From NCBI GenBank assembly GCA_045603285.1, contig JAZULW010000143.1, forward strand, positions 1 through 17,093: DNA of 17,093 bases. The letters run 5' to 3'. The DNA comes from RGIG3009 sp045603285. GTDB taxonomy: Bacteria; Bacillota; Clostridia; Oscillospirales; Acutalibacteraceae. Under the pieces are notes generated by a model. That model was not told where the DNA came from, did not search any database, and worked only from the letters and a program-made list of their open reading frames with translations. Position 1 is the first letter of the stretch, and the number at the start of each line of letters is the position of its first letter. Below are positions 7,322-15,637 of the stretch, piece by piece. The translations under genes were made by a program, and so were the position numbers.

Positions 7322-8011
7322 TTGCGAGAAATGCTTATGGCGATGATGGACAAAATCGGCTATCGTTTTCAAAACGAGGCTCTGCTTGAAAACGCACTCA
7401 CACATTCATCGTATGCCAACGAGGGAAACCGCCGTTTAAAAAGCAACGAACGCTTGGAATTTTTGGGTGATTCGGTGCTGGGATTTATCACCGCTCGCTA
7501 TCTGTTTCATCACGAAACCGGTGCGGAGGGTGAGTTAACAAAACTGCGTGCCGCTCTTGTGTGTGAAAAAGCATTGCATTCATATGCATTACAGTTGAAT
7601 GTTGGTGAATTTTTATTGCTGGGAAAAGGCGAACGCTTAACAGGCGGTGCTGAGCGCCCGTCCATTTTGGCCGATGCTTTTGAAGCACTGATCGCGGCAA
7701 TTTACTTGGATGGCGGTTTGGAGCCTGTGGAACGCTTTTTGCTCCCCTTTTTGGAACAAGAGCGTACGCAACAGCAAAAAGCACGGTTTAAGGATTATAA
7801 AACGATGTTGCAAGAAATCGTGCAACAAAACCCCGGTGAACACTTGGAATATGAACTGAAAGACGAATCGGGCCCGGATCACAACAAACAGTTTGTGATG
7901 GAAGTACATCTCAACTCCAACGTAATCGGTACGGGGCGCGGCCGCAGTAAAAAAGAAGCCGAACAACAGGCTGCCAAAGAAGCATTAAAATTGATGGGGT
8001 ATGATGACTGA
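7322..8011 (+). CDS. rnc: Ribonuclease III
   Basis: Protein of 229 residues. RNase III cuts double-stranded RNA, acting in 16S/23S rRNA maturation and mRNA turnover. The catalytic domain has the signature NERLEFLGDSVLG (about 42-54, with Glu46 and Asp50) and the second metal-binding block DAFEALIAAIYLDGG (Asp118, Glu121). A double-stranded RNA-binding domain covers about 157-226, ending in GRGRSKKEAEQQAAKEAL. The proposed start is TTG, supported by the ribosome binding site at 7307-7314 and by a normal N-terminal length (IGYRF at residue 12). ATG at 7331 or 7316 are alternatives. It follows the ACP-like gene by 13 bases and overlaps the radical SAM gene, within the widespread plsX-acp-rnc-smc-ftsY order. 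Confidence 0.96.
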   Translation: MREMLMAMMDKIGYRFQNEALLENALTHSSYANEGNRRLKSNERLEFLGDSVLGFITARYLFHHETGAEGELTKLRAALVCEKALHSYALQLNVGEFLLLGKGERLTGGAERPSILADAFEALIAAIYLDGGLEPVERFLLPFLEQERTQQQKARFKDYKTMLQEIVQQNPGEHLEYELKDESGPDHNKQFVMEVHLNSNVIGTGRGRSKKEAEQQAAKEALKLMGYDD

Positions 8012-9023
8012 TATGAAAAAACGGCATTGCAATGTGGCACTGTTTGTGCCGCATGCGGGTTGTCCTCACCAATGCAGTTTTTGCAATCAACATCACATTG
8101 CCGGATCGGCGATAATGCCGACCGAAAGAGACATTGATAACGCTTGCGAAGAGGCACTTCGTACGATGCGTGTTCGTTCTGATCAGGCTGAAATTGCGTT
8201 TTTCGGCGGTAGTTTTACGGCGATTGACCGTGAAACGATGCTCACGCTTTTACGGGCGGCATTTCCGTATGTAAAAAGCGGAAAATTCGGTGGCATTCGC
8301 ATTTCGACGCGACCCGATGCCATAGATGATGTGGTGCTTTCTCTCTTGCGTGAACACGGAGTAACCACGATTGAACTTGGCGCGCAAAGCATGCGGGACG
8401 GCGTTCTCCATAGAAACGGGCGTGCACATACCGCTCTTCAAGTGGAAACCGCCGCACATCTGGTAAAAGAATATGGGTTTTCGCTTGGGTTACAAATGAT
8501 GACCGGTTTGCCGGGTGATGATGACGACGGTGCGATGGAAACAGCGCGTCGATTGGCGGATTTGGAACCGGATTTTGTGCGCATTTATCCAACATTGGTG
8601 ATGGAACATACGCCGCTTGCCGCCTGGTATAAACGCGGCGAATACCGTCCGCAAACAATGGAAGAAGCCGTCGCGCTGTGTGCCCGACTGCTCCGCTTTT
8701 TTGAAGAAGAACGGGGGATATCGGTAATTCGGTTGGGGTTGCATAACGATGCCAAAATGCGTGAACATTGTTTAGCAGGACCGTTGCATCCTGCGTTTCG
8801 CGAACGCTGTGAAAGCCGTGTGTGGTTCTGGAAAGTGCGGGAAATGTTGAATCAAAAAGCGGGAAACAACGTGTTGATTGCCGTGCATCCCTCACGCGTA
8901 TCGCAAGTGATCGGCCAAAAAAAAGAAAATATACAAGCTTTACAGATAGAAGGATATGCCGTAACGGTAACGGCGGATGACGGTTTAACCGAAAAGGATA
9001 TGAGAGTGGAAGTGATCGAATGA
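8004..9023 (+). CDS. Radical SAM protein, Elp3-like, with KH-like tail
   Basis: Protein of 339 residues. It has the Cys-x3-Cys-x2-Cys cluster motif of radical SAM enzymes (CPHQCSFC; Cys20, Cys24, Cys27 from this start), which holds a 4Fe-4S cluster that splits S-adenosylmethionine. FFGGSFTAID (about 66-75), RISTRPDAID, TIELGAQSM and GLQMMTGLPGD are typical of the Elp3/HemN-like branch. There is no acetyltransferase domain as in true Elp3. The last 45 residues (VHPSRVSQVIGQKKENIQAL onward) resemble a KH-type nucleic-acid-binding fold, so an RNA substrate is plausible but unproven. The placement between rnc and smc is, from memory, shared by many Clostridia. ATGs at 8001, 8004 and 8013 are all possible starts; 8004 leaves the best spacing from GGGG at 7996-7999. 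The end overlaps smc by four bases. Confidence 0.88.
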   Translation: MTDMKKRHCNVALFVPHAGCPHQCSFCNQHHIAGSAIMPTERDIDNACEEALRTMRVRSDQAEIAFFGGSFTAIDRETMLTLLRAAFPYVKSGKFGGIRISTRPDAIDDVVLSLLREHGVTTIELGAQSMRDGVLHRNGRAHTALQVETAAHLVKEYGFSLGLQMMTGLPGDDDDGAMETARRLADLEPDFVRIYPTLVMEHTPLAAWYKRGEYRPQTMEEAVALCARLLRFFEEERGISVIRLGLHNDAKMREHCLAGPLHPAFRERCESRVWFWKVREMLNQKAGNNVLIAVHPSRVSQVIGQKKENIQALQIEGYAVTVTADDGLTEKDMRVEVIE

Positions 9024-12000
9024 TACTGAAATCGTTAGAATTGCAGGGGTTTAAGTCTTTTCCCGACAAAACGGTGTTGACGTTTGGCAAGGGAATAACA
9101 GCGGTTGTTGGTCCCAACGGAAGCGGAAAATCGAATATCAGCGATGCGATTCGGTGGGTGCTTGGTGAGCAGTCCTCCAAGTCGTTGCGCGGCTCAAAAA
9201 TGGAAGACATAATTTTTAGCGGTACTTCTCGCCGTAAGGGTGTCGGTTTTGCCGAAGTATCGTTGATCATTGACAACGGACAACGGATGCTCGATTTTGA
9301 TTCGGACACAGTAAAGGTTACTCGTCGATATTATCGTTCGGGTGAAAGTGAATATTTACTCAACAATGCGACGGTTCGCTTGCGGGATGTGCAGTTGTTG
9401 TTTATGGATACGGGACTCGGGCGTGACGGGTACTCCATCATCGGGCAAGGCCGCATCACGGATATTGTGTCGTCCAAATCGGAAGTACGCCGCGAGATTT
9501 TTGAAGAAGCGGCGGGTATTGCCAAATACCGTTATCGCAAAAACGAGGCCGAACGTCGGTTGAAATCGGCGGAAGAAAATCTGCTTCGCTTGCGCGATAT
9601 CTTGCAAGAATTGGAAGAACGTATCGGGCCGTTGAAAACACAGTCCGAGAAAGCCAAAAAGTTTTTGGAATTGGCGGGCGAGAAAAAAGAATTGGAAATC
9701 GGCGTGTGGCTCAAAACGTTGGACACCTCACGCGTTACGTTGCGCGAACTGGACGGAAAATTGGAGTTGTCCCGCACGCAATATGATGCTGCCGGAGCCG
9801 CCATTGAAAAAATGGATGAGGAAATGGAATCTTTGGCTCAAACGGCACGCGAAATGGCAGCGGAGATGGAACGTTTACGCAACGAAAAAGGTCGTTTGGA
9901 AGAAGAAGCCGTGCGCCTTGACGGCAACGCCAGTTTGTTGCGCAACGATATTTCGCACCACGAAGAAGATATTGCCCGTATTCGCGGCGAAATGGAACAG
10001 TCTGATCTGGGCAATTTGCGTTTAGATGAAGAAATTGAAGTGCGTCGTACCGTAATTGCTACTAAACAAACAGAAATTTCTGTGGCAGAAGGGCAACAAC
10101 TTTCTCTTTCGGACGAGTGGGAAACGCTTCTTCGCAACAGTGATGAATTTTCGGGTAAGATAGAAGAACTTTCTCGCCGTGTAGCAGAATGTGTGGCAGC
10201 GTTGTCCGATATTCGCGTAAAGACGGTTACGGCCGAATCTTCCCTTTCGGAAATCACGATGCGTCTTTCACAGGTAAATGCGGCGCTTTCGCTTCGGTTG
10301 CAACAAAACGAGGCAACACGCGAGGAAAAACGTGCTTGCGAAGAAGATTATGAACGTCTGTCTGAGTATGCGCTGGAATTGCAAAATGCATTGAAAGGCT
10401 ACGAGTTGCGCTATCAGGCACGCAGTTTAAAATTGGATACCGCAAAAGAAGAGGCAGACCGCCTGCATTTAGACGTGGAAGAAAAAGAACGCCGCATTCG
10501 TATGCTTGAAGAGATGGAACGCAGTATGGAAGGTTTCTCTCAAAGTGTAAAAGCGGTGATGAAACAGGCCGAGCGTGGGGAACTTCGCGGCATTCGCGGC
10601 CCGGTTTCGCGCCTTATCCAAGCGGAAGGTACCTATGCCTTGGCGGTGGAAACAGCGCTTGGCGCTTCGGCACAAAACATTGTTTGCGACCGCGAAGAAG
10701 ATGCGAAACGCGGGATCGCGTTCTTGAAAAACAGCAAAGGCGGCCGCGCCACGTTTTTACCGATTCGTTCTATTCGCGGTCATCTTTTGGAAGAAAAAGG
10801 CCTCGAAAACGAGGATGGTTTTGTGGGGATTGCTGCAACGCTTGTGCAATACGAAGAAGAGTATAAACAAATTGCGTACAGTTTACTGGGGCGTATTGCC
10901 GTTGCGGAAGATCTTGATTATGCGGTTGCCATTGCGCGTAAATACGGCTATCGTTTTCGCGTGGTAACGCTTGACGGTCAAGTAGTAAACGCGGGCGGTT
11001 CGTTGACGGGCGGTTCTCACGTCAAAGGCGCGGGCTTGTTGTCACGCCGCAGTGAAATTGAGCGTTTGACGCAAGAAAAAGAGAAATTGACAGCAAAAGC
11101 CGAACAAGCACAAGAAACCTTTAAAGCCATTCGCGAAGAGGTTGCTGCCGTGCAAGCGGAATTCTCCGGTACGCAAGGCGAATTGACGACGGCGCAAGAA
11201 GATAAAATTCGCGTAGAAGGTGAATTGCACCGTTTGAACGAATTGTTTGCAAGCAATGAAGAAGCGATTGCAACATTAAAAGCGGAGGCCGAAGATTTGG
11301 AAAGCCGCGCCGCCGAATGTCGCCATATCATGGAAAGTTCTTCTTCCGAAACTGCCGCCATGAACGAAAAACGTCAACAGGCCGAAAACGAATTGGCGGC
11401 TCTGGACGGGGGACGTCAAAAATTGACGGAAGAACGGGAGGCGTTGGCAGAGCGTATTGCCGATTTGAAATTGGCGGTTATGGCATTGCGTAAAGAAATT
11501 GAAGCGGAAGAAAGTGCCATTGAAGAAATCAAGTTGCGACAAGCCGACCGGAGCAATGCCAAAGCGTTGCTTGCGGCACGCATTGAAGAACTGATTGCGA
11601 AAAACGGCGAATTGGAAGCGCAGGCACAGTTGTTGACCGAACAAGCGGTACAATTGCGTGAGCAAGCGCAAAGTTCGGTTGCGGCGGTGGAAACCCTTTC
11701 ACAGCAGCGTATGCAAGGGGAGGCACGCCAAACGTTGCTTCGCCAACAAAGCCGTGAAAAAAATGACGAGCGTGAGCAATGCGGCCGTGACGTTGTGCGT
11801 TTGGAAGAGAAATATGCGGCGGCACAAAAAGAAACGGATGACATCTTACGCCGCTTGTACGAAGAATACGAACTCACGCGCCATCAAGCGGAAGAAATTG
11901 CGAAACCCATCGAGAATATGGCGGAGGCCACTCGCCGCTTAAGCGAGTTAAAAAATAAGATTCGTGCACTTGGCAGTGTGAACGTGGATGCGATTGAAGA

Positions 12001-12604
12001 GTACAAAGAAGTTAGTGAACGATATGAATTTATGAGCGTTCAGGTTCGCGATGTTGAAGTGTCGCGCGAAGAATTATTAAAACTGATTGGTGAACTTACC
12101 GTTCAAATGCGGGAAATGTTTATTGAGCGCTTCCATCAGATCAATACGCATTTCGGTACGGTGTTTGGAGAACTGTTCGATGGCGGTAAAGCTGAATTGG
12201 TGCTCACCGATCCCGATGATATTTTGCATTCCGGCATTGAAATGCGTGTGCAACCGCCCGGAAAAGTGATTTTAAATATGGATTCACTGTCAGGCGGTGA
12301 AAAATCGTTGGTAGCAACCGCGTTGCTGTTTGCTATTTTGAAAGTGACGCCGTCGCCGTTCTGTGTGTTGGACGAAATTGAAGCGGCGCTGGATGACGTG
12401 AACGTAGACCGCTACGCACAGTATTTGCGCCGTATGTGTGATCGTAGTCAGTTTATTGTGATTACGCACCGTCGCGGAACGATGGAAGAGGCAGACGTTC
12501 TGTATGGTGTCACCATGCAAGAAGAAGGCGTTTCCAAGTTGTTGGAACTGCGCGCCAGTGAGGTCGAGGCGAAACTTGGCATCAAAGCCAATGCCTCGGT
12601 GTAA
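9020..12604 (+). CDS. smc: Chromosome segregation protein SMC
   Basis: Protein of 1194 residues, full SMC length. It is the ATPase core of condensin (with ScpA and ScpB, not in this window), compacting the chromosome by loop extrusion. The N-terminal head has Walker A GPNGSGKSN (31-39) and GYSIIGQGRI. Two long Glu/Lys/Arg/Gln-rich coiled-coil stretches (about 165-500 and 670-1020) flank a hinge at about 504-665, beginning near FSQSVKAVMKQ and ending near VNAGGSLTGGSH. The C-terminal head carries the ABC signature LSGGEKS (1090-1096) and Walker B FCVLDEIEAALDD (1114-1126, with Asp1118 and Glu1119). The ATG overlaps the preceding TGA (ATGA), indicating coupling. ftsY follows after 20 bases. Confidence 0.99.
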   Translation: MILKSLELQGFKSFPDKTVLTFGKGITAVVGPNGSGKSNISDAIRWVLGEQSSKSLRGSKMEDIIFSGTSRRKGVGFAEVSLIIDNGQRMLDFDSDTVKVTRRYYRSGESEYLLNNATVRLRDVQLLFMDTGLGRDGYSIIGQGRITDIVSSKSEVRREIFEEAAGIAKYRYRKNEAERRLKSAEENLLRLRDILQELEERIGPLKTQSEKAKKFLELAGEKKELEIGVWLKTLDTSRVTLRELDGKLELSRTQYDAAGAAIEKMDEEMESLAQTAREMAAEMERLRNEKGRLEEEAVRLDGNASLLRNDISHHEEDIARIRGEMEQSDLGNLRLDEEIEVRRTVIATKQTEISVAEGQQLSLSDEWETLLRNSDEFSGKIEELSRRVAECVAALSDIRVKTVTAESSLSEITMRLSQVNAALSLRLQQNEATREEKRACEEDYERLSEYALELQNALKGYELRYQARSLKLDTAKEEADRLHLDVEEKERRIRMLEEMERSMEGFSQSVKAVMKQAERGELRGIRGPVSRLIQAEGTYALAVETALGASAQNIVCDREEDAKRGIAFLKNSKGGRATFLPIRSIRGHLLEEKGLENEDGFVGIAATLVQYEEEYKQIAYSLLGRIAVAEDLDYAVAIARKYGYRFRVVTLDGQVVNAGGSLTGGSHVKGAGLLSRRSEIERLTQEKEKLTAKAEQAQETFKAIREEVAAVQAEFSGTQGELTTAQEDKIRVEGELHRLNELFASNEEAIATLKAEAEDLESRAAECRHIMESSSSETAAMNEKRQQAENELAALDGGRQKLTEEREALAERIADLKLAVMALRKEIEAEESAIEEIKLRQADRSNAKALLAARIEELIAKNGELEAQAQLLTEQAVQLREQAQSSVAAVETLSQQRMQGEARQTLLRQQSREKNDEREQCGRDVVRLEEKYAAAQKETDDILRRLYEEYELTRHQAEEIAKPIENMAEATRRLSELKNKIRALGSVNVDAIEEYKEVSERYEFMSVQVRDVEVSREELLKLIGELTVQMREMFIERFHQINTHFGTVFGELFDGGKAELVLTDPDDILHSGIEMRVQPPGKVILNMDSLSGGEKSLVATALLFAILKVTPSPFCVLDEIEAALDDVNVDRYAQYLRRMCDRSQFIVITHRRGTMEEADVLYGVTMQEEGVSKLLELRASEVEAKLGIKANASV

Positions 12605-12624
12605 GGAAGAAAGGCGTTGAAAGT

Positions 12625-13539
12625 ATGGGCTTTTTCAGTAAAATAGGAAAAGGTCTGCAAAAAACACGCGATTCGTTGATGGGAACGGTGAACTCCTTGT
12701 TGCATTCGTTTGCCAAAATCGATGAAGAGCTGTTTGAGGAATTGGAAGAGATTTTGATAACCGGCGACGTCAGTGTCACTGCCGCCACGGACATTTGTGA
12801 ACAACTGCGCACAACGGTAAAGGAACGCGGAATTACCGACCCGATACAAATCCGCGGATTGCTCCGCGAAACGGTGGCGGACATGCTGCGTGGCGGACAG
12901 GAACTTGCCCTGTCAACCAAACCTTCTGTTGTGTTGGTCATCGGTGTTAACGGCGTAGGGAAGACCACTTCTATTGGTAAAATGGCGGCCTTGTTTAAAA
13001 AGCAGGGTAAAAAAGTGGTGCTTGGTGCGGCCGATACGTTCCGTGCGGCGGCCATTGAACAACTGGAAATTTGGGCAAACCGCACCGATACACCGATCGT
13101 GAAACATACCCAAGGCGCCGACCCTGCCGCCGTGGTGTTTGACACGCTTGCGGCAGCAAAAGCACGCGGCGCGGATGTGGCGATTTGTGATACGGCGGGC
13201 CGTTTGCACAACAAGAAAAATTTGATGGATGAACTTGGCAAGATTAGCCGTGTGATCGACCGCGAATTGCCTGATGCTGACCGCGAAGTGTTGCTCGTAT
13301 TGGATGCCACGACGGGTCAAAATGCTGTGAATCAAGTGCGTGAATTCTCTGCTGCGGCTGGTATTACGGGTATCATCCTCACCAAGTTGGACGGTACGGC
13401 ACGCGGTGGGGTGGTATTGGCCATTCGCAAAGAATTGAATGTACCGGTCAAATTTATTGGTGTAGGCGAAGGCGTGGACGATTTGCAGCCTTTTGATCCG
13501 GATGAATTTGCCGAAGGACTTTTTGGAGAGCAACAATGA
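12625..13539 (+). CDS. ftsY: Signal recognition particle receptor FtsY
   Basis: GTPase of 304 residues, the membrane-associated receptor that docks SRP-ribosome complexes to the Sec translocon. It has the short N-terminus common in Gram-positives, starting MGFFSKIGKGLQKTRDSL, a likely amphipathic lipid-binding helix, and lacks a long acidic A domain. The N domain (about 20-90) includes EELEEILITGDV. The G domain shows G1 GVNGVGKTTSIGK (107-119), AADTFRAAAIEQL (135-147), DTAGR (189-193), TKLDGTARGG (253-262) and GVGEGVDDLQPF near the end. AAAGG at 12610-12614 lies before the ATG. It follows smc as in many Firmicutes, but the usual next genes ylxM-ffh are replaced by rdgB, with an ATGA overlap. 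Confidence 0.98.
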   Translation: MGFFSKIGKGLQKTRDSLMGTVNSLLHSFAKIDEELFEELEEILITGDVSVTAATDICEQLRTTVKERGITDPIQIRGLLRETVADMLRGGQELALSTKPSVVLVIGVNGVGKTTSIGKMAALFKKQGKKVVLGAADTFRAAAIEQLEIWANRTDTPIVKHTQGADPAAVVFDTLAAAKARGADVAICDTAGRLHNKKNLMDELGKISRVIDRELPDADREVLLVLDATTGQNAVNQVREFSAAAGITGIILTKLDGTARGGVVLAIRKELNVPVKFIGVGEGVDDLQPFDPDEFAEGLFGEQQ

Positions 13540-14144
13540 AATATATAATTGCGACACATAATAAAAGCAAACTGCGTGAACTCTCGCGTATTTTAGAGCC
13601 ACTGGGTATTGAAGCCGTAACCGACCGCGATTTAGGGATAGAACTTCCTGAAGTGGATGAAACGGGTACCACCTTTGCGGAAAATGCTTTTTTAAAAGCG
13701 AAATCCGCCTGTAAAGTGACAGGCCTTCCCGCCATTGCCGATGATTCGGGCATTGTGGTTGATGCGCTTGACGGCGCGCCCGGTGTGTATTCCGCGCGTT
13801 ACGGTGGCCCCGACTATGACGATGGCGACCGCAATTTGCTGTTGCTGCGCGAAATGGAAGGCGTGCCTTGGGAAAAGCGCACGGCTTACTATGCTTGCGC
13901 GGTTTGTTGCGTGTTTCCCGATGAAAGCCAACCCCTCACCGTGGAAGGCGAGATGCACGGCTACGTCGGCACTGAACAGCACGGAAACGGCGGTTTCGGA
14001 TATGATCCGTTGTTTTATGTGCTCCAAGATGACGGTTCGTATAAAACCGCCGCGCAATTGACAGACGAAGAAAAAGATGCAATCAGTCATCGCGGAAACG
14101 CGTTGCGTTTGTTTAAACAAGAATTACTCAAAAGAATGGGATGA
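13536..14144 (+). CDS. rdgB: XTP/dITP diphosphatase (RdgB/Ham1)
   Basis: Protein of 202 residues that hydrolyses non-canonical purine nucleotides (XTP, dITP, ITP) to monophosphates, keeping deaminated bases out of DNA and RNA. Family motifs are THNKSKLREL (7-16), TFAENAFLKA (46-55), ADDSGIVVDALDGAPGVYSARYG (starting at 68, including metal-binding Asp69/Asp70), GFGYDPLF (153-160) and the base-recognition block SHRGNAL (184-190). Length is normal. The ATG overlaps the ftsY TGA by four bases, with GGAGAG just upstream as ribosome binding site. A run of cysteines (CAVCC, 121-125) in the core is mildly unusual. Confident identification. Confidence 0.96.
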   Translation: MKYIIATHNKSKLRELSRILEPLGIEAVTDRDLGIELPEVDETGTTFAENAFLKAKSACKVTGLPAIADDSGIVVDALDGAPGVYSARYGGPDYDDGDRNLLLLREMEGVPWEKRTAYYACAVCCVFPDESQPLTVEGEMHGYVGTEQHGNGGFGYDPLFYVLQDDGSYKTAAQLTDEEKDAISHRGNALRLFKQELLKRMG

Positions 14145-14146
14145 CA

Positions 14147-14446
14147 ATGATGACCAGTAAACAACGCGCTTATTTGCGCTCTTTGGCGAACGGCTTACAA
14201 CCCATCGTGTATGTGGGAAAAGGCGGTTTGTCCGATACCATTGAAAAGCAAGCGGACGATGCTTTGACCGCACGAGAACTTGTTAAGGGCAAAGTGCTTG
14301 AAAGTGCTCCCAATACCACGCGTGAGGCGGCAGAAGAGTTGGCGCAAGCGGTTTCTGCTGAGGTGGTACAGGTCATCGGTCGTGTTTTTGTTCTATACCG
14401 CCGTAATGAAAAAGAACCGCAGATCACACTGCCTCGCGCTCGCTGA
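14147..14446 (+). CDS. yhbY: YhbY-family RNA-binding protein
   Basis: Protein of 99 residues, a single CRS1-YhbY domain (KH-like fold). Family members associate with pre-50S ribosomal particles and are thought to help ribosome assembly. It opens with TSKQRAYLRSLANGLQPIVYVGKGG (starting at residue 3), where GKGG (24-27) is the RNA-contacting loop, and ends with the typical IGRVFVLYRRN. ATGs at 14141, 14147 and 14150 share the frame. GGG at 14138-14140 is too close to 14141, so 14147 or 14150 is more likely. The gene lies between rdgB and nadD, a common clostridial arrangement. Confidence 0.92.
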   Translation: MMTSKQRAYLRSLANGLQPIVYVGKGGLSDTIEKQADDALTARELVKGKVLESAPNTTREAAEELAQAVSAEVVQVIGRVFVLYRRNEKEPQITLPRAR

Positions 14447-14450
14447 TACG

Positions 14451-15635
14451 ATGAAAAAGATTGGATTATTCGGTGGGACGTTTGATCCCATTCATAACGG
14501 CCATTTGATATTGGCCGACGAACTGGCCAAACGCTTGTCGTTGGATACGGTTATCTTTATGCCCACGTTTGTACCGCCGCACAAAATAAAACCCGATCTG
14601 GCGGCGGCGATTGACCGTGTGGCAATGTGCCGTTTGGCGTGTGAGCCGTACGAGAAATTTACGGTTTCTGAAATGGAGATTAACCGCCGTGGTGCCAGTT
14701 TTACGGTGCTTACGCTGGAAGAATTACAAAAACAGTATCCGACAGCCGAACTGTATTTATTTGTCGGCGCGGATATGTTTCTCACATTAGCAACTTGGCA
14801 CCGTTTTGCGGATATTGCCAAAATGGCGGTGTTATGCACCGTCCCGCGTGATGATGTTACGGTGGAGGAGTTGCAAGCGTATGCTTGGCAACTTGAGGAA
14901 CTGGGTGCGCGTTGTTGTATCGAAAAAGTGCAAACGCCTCGCATCTCTTCAACGGATATTCGTCATTTGGTTGCGCAAGGAAAATCGATCGGCGAATGGG
15001 TTCCTCCGTCGGTGGAAACCTATATCCGCCAAAACGACGTGTATACACTCAAAAAACACTATCGTGATGTCTACGAGCAATATATCGATATCATTCGCGG
15101 AAGGTTGACTCCGAAACGTTTTCGCCATTCTTTGGCCGTGGCGGAACAGGCGCGGTATTTGGCAGAAAAATACGGCGCTGATGCGGAGAAAGCGTATACG
15201 GCGGGGTTGTTGCACGACATTTTGAAAGATACGGACGGGGATTCGCAGTTGCAAATTCTGCAAGACTTTGATATACTGTTAGACAATGTTGAAAAACACT
15301 CGCCAAAACTGTGGCATGCACGCGCCGGCGCGGTGTTTATCGAGCATATTTTGGGTATTCGAGATGCCGACATTCTAAGTGCTGTGCGGTATCATACCAC
15401 CGGCCGTGCGGGGATGTCACTCCTTGAAACCATTTTGTATTTGGCGGATTTTACATCGGCCGACCGAGACTACCCTGATGTGGATGTGTTGCGTGAATTG
15501 ACCGATCGCGATCTTGTACAAGCGATGGAGTATGCGACGGCGTATACGATTGAAGACTTGCGCGCATTGGGGCGTGAAGTTCATCCCGATACCATGGCCT
15601 GTTATCAAGAAATTTTGGAAAGGATGGGGCGGTAG
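14451..15635 (+). CDS. nadD: Fused NadD-YqeK bifunctional enzyme
   Basis: One reading frame of 394 residues encodes two enzymes that are usually separate. Residues 1 to about 200 are nicotinate-nucleotide adenylyltransferase (NadD), which makes deamido-NAD from NaMN and ATP: GLFGGTFDPIHNGHLI (5-20) with the HxGH nucleotidyl-transfer motif, FVGADMFLTLATWHRF (104-119) and ISSTDIRHLV (165-174). Residues from about 205 to 394 are a YqeK-type HD phosphohydrolase: HSLAVAEQA (His226), LLHDILKD (His255, Asp256), LWHARAGA (His289), YHTTGR (His315) and LADF (Asp333). Bacterial YqeK homologues hydrolyse Ap4A symmetrically to ADP. There is no stop or frameshift between the two. The ATG lies four bases after yhbY without a clear ribosome binding site, so coupled translation is likely. 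Upstream in-frame codons back to 14280 belong to yhbY sequence. Confidence 0.95.
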   Translation: MKKIGLFGGTFDPIHNGHLILADELAKRLSLDTVIFMPTFVPPHKIKPDLAAAIDRVAMCRLACEPYEKFTVSEMEINRRGASFTVLTLEELQKQYPTAELYLFVGADMFLTLATWHRFADIAKMAVLCTVPRDDVTVEELQAYAWQLEELGARCCIEKVQTPRISSTDIRHLVAQGKSIGEWVPPSVETYIRQNDVYTLKKHYRDVYEQYIDIIRGRLTPKRFRHSLAVAEQARYLAEKYGADAEKAYTAGLLHDILKDTDGDSQLQILQDFDILLDNVEKHSPKLWHARAGAVFIEHILGIRDADILSAVRYHTTGRAGMSLLETILYLADFTSADRDYPDVDVLRELTDRDLVQAMEYATAYTIEDLRALGREVHPDTMACYQEILERMGR

Positions 15636-15637
15636 AG

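Noticed and set aside
8242..9309. Long open frame of 355 codons on the - strand across the radical SAM gene and the start of smc
   Set aside because: It runs antisense to two well-supported genes, has no recognisable domain, and its Pro/Arg/Ser-rich product is typical of reverse-strand translation. Other long - strand frames, such as 4976-5647 and 12582-13310, were rejected for the same reason.
9504..12100. Many similar short Glu/Lys/Arg/Gln-rich segments within smc that look like internal repeats
   Set aside because: They are the heptad pattern of the two SMC coiled coils and not true tandem repeats.
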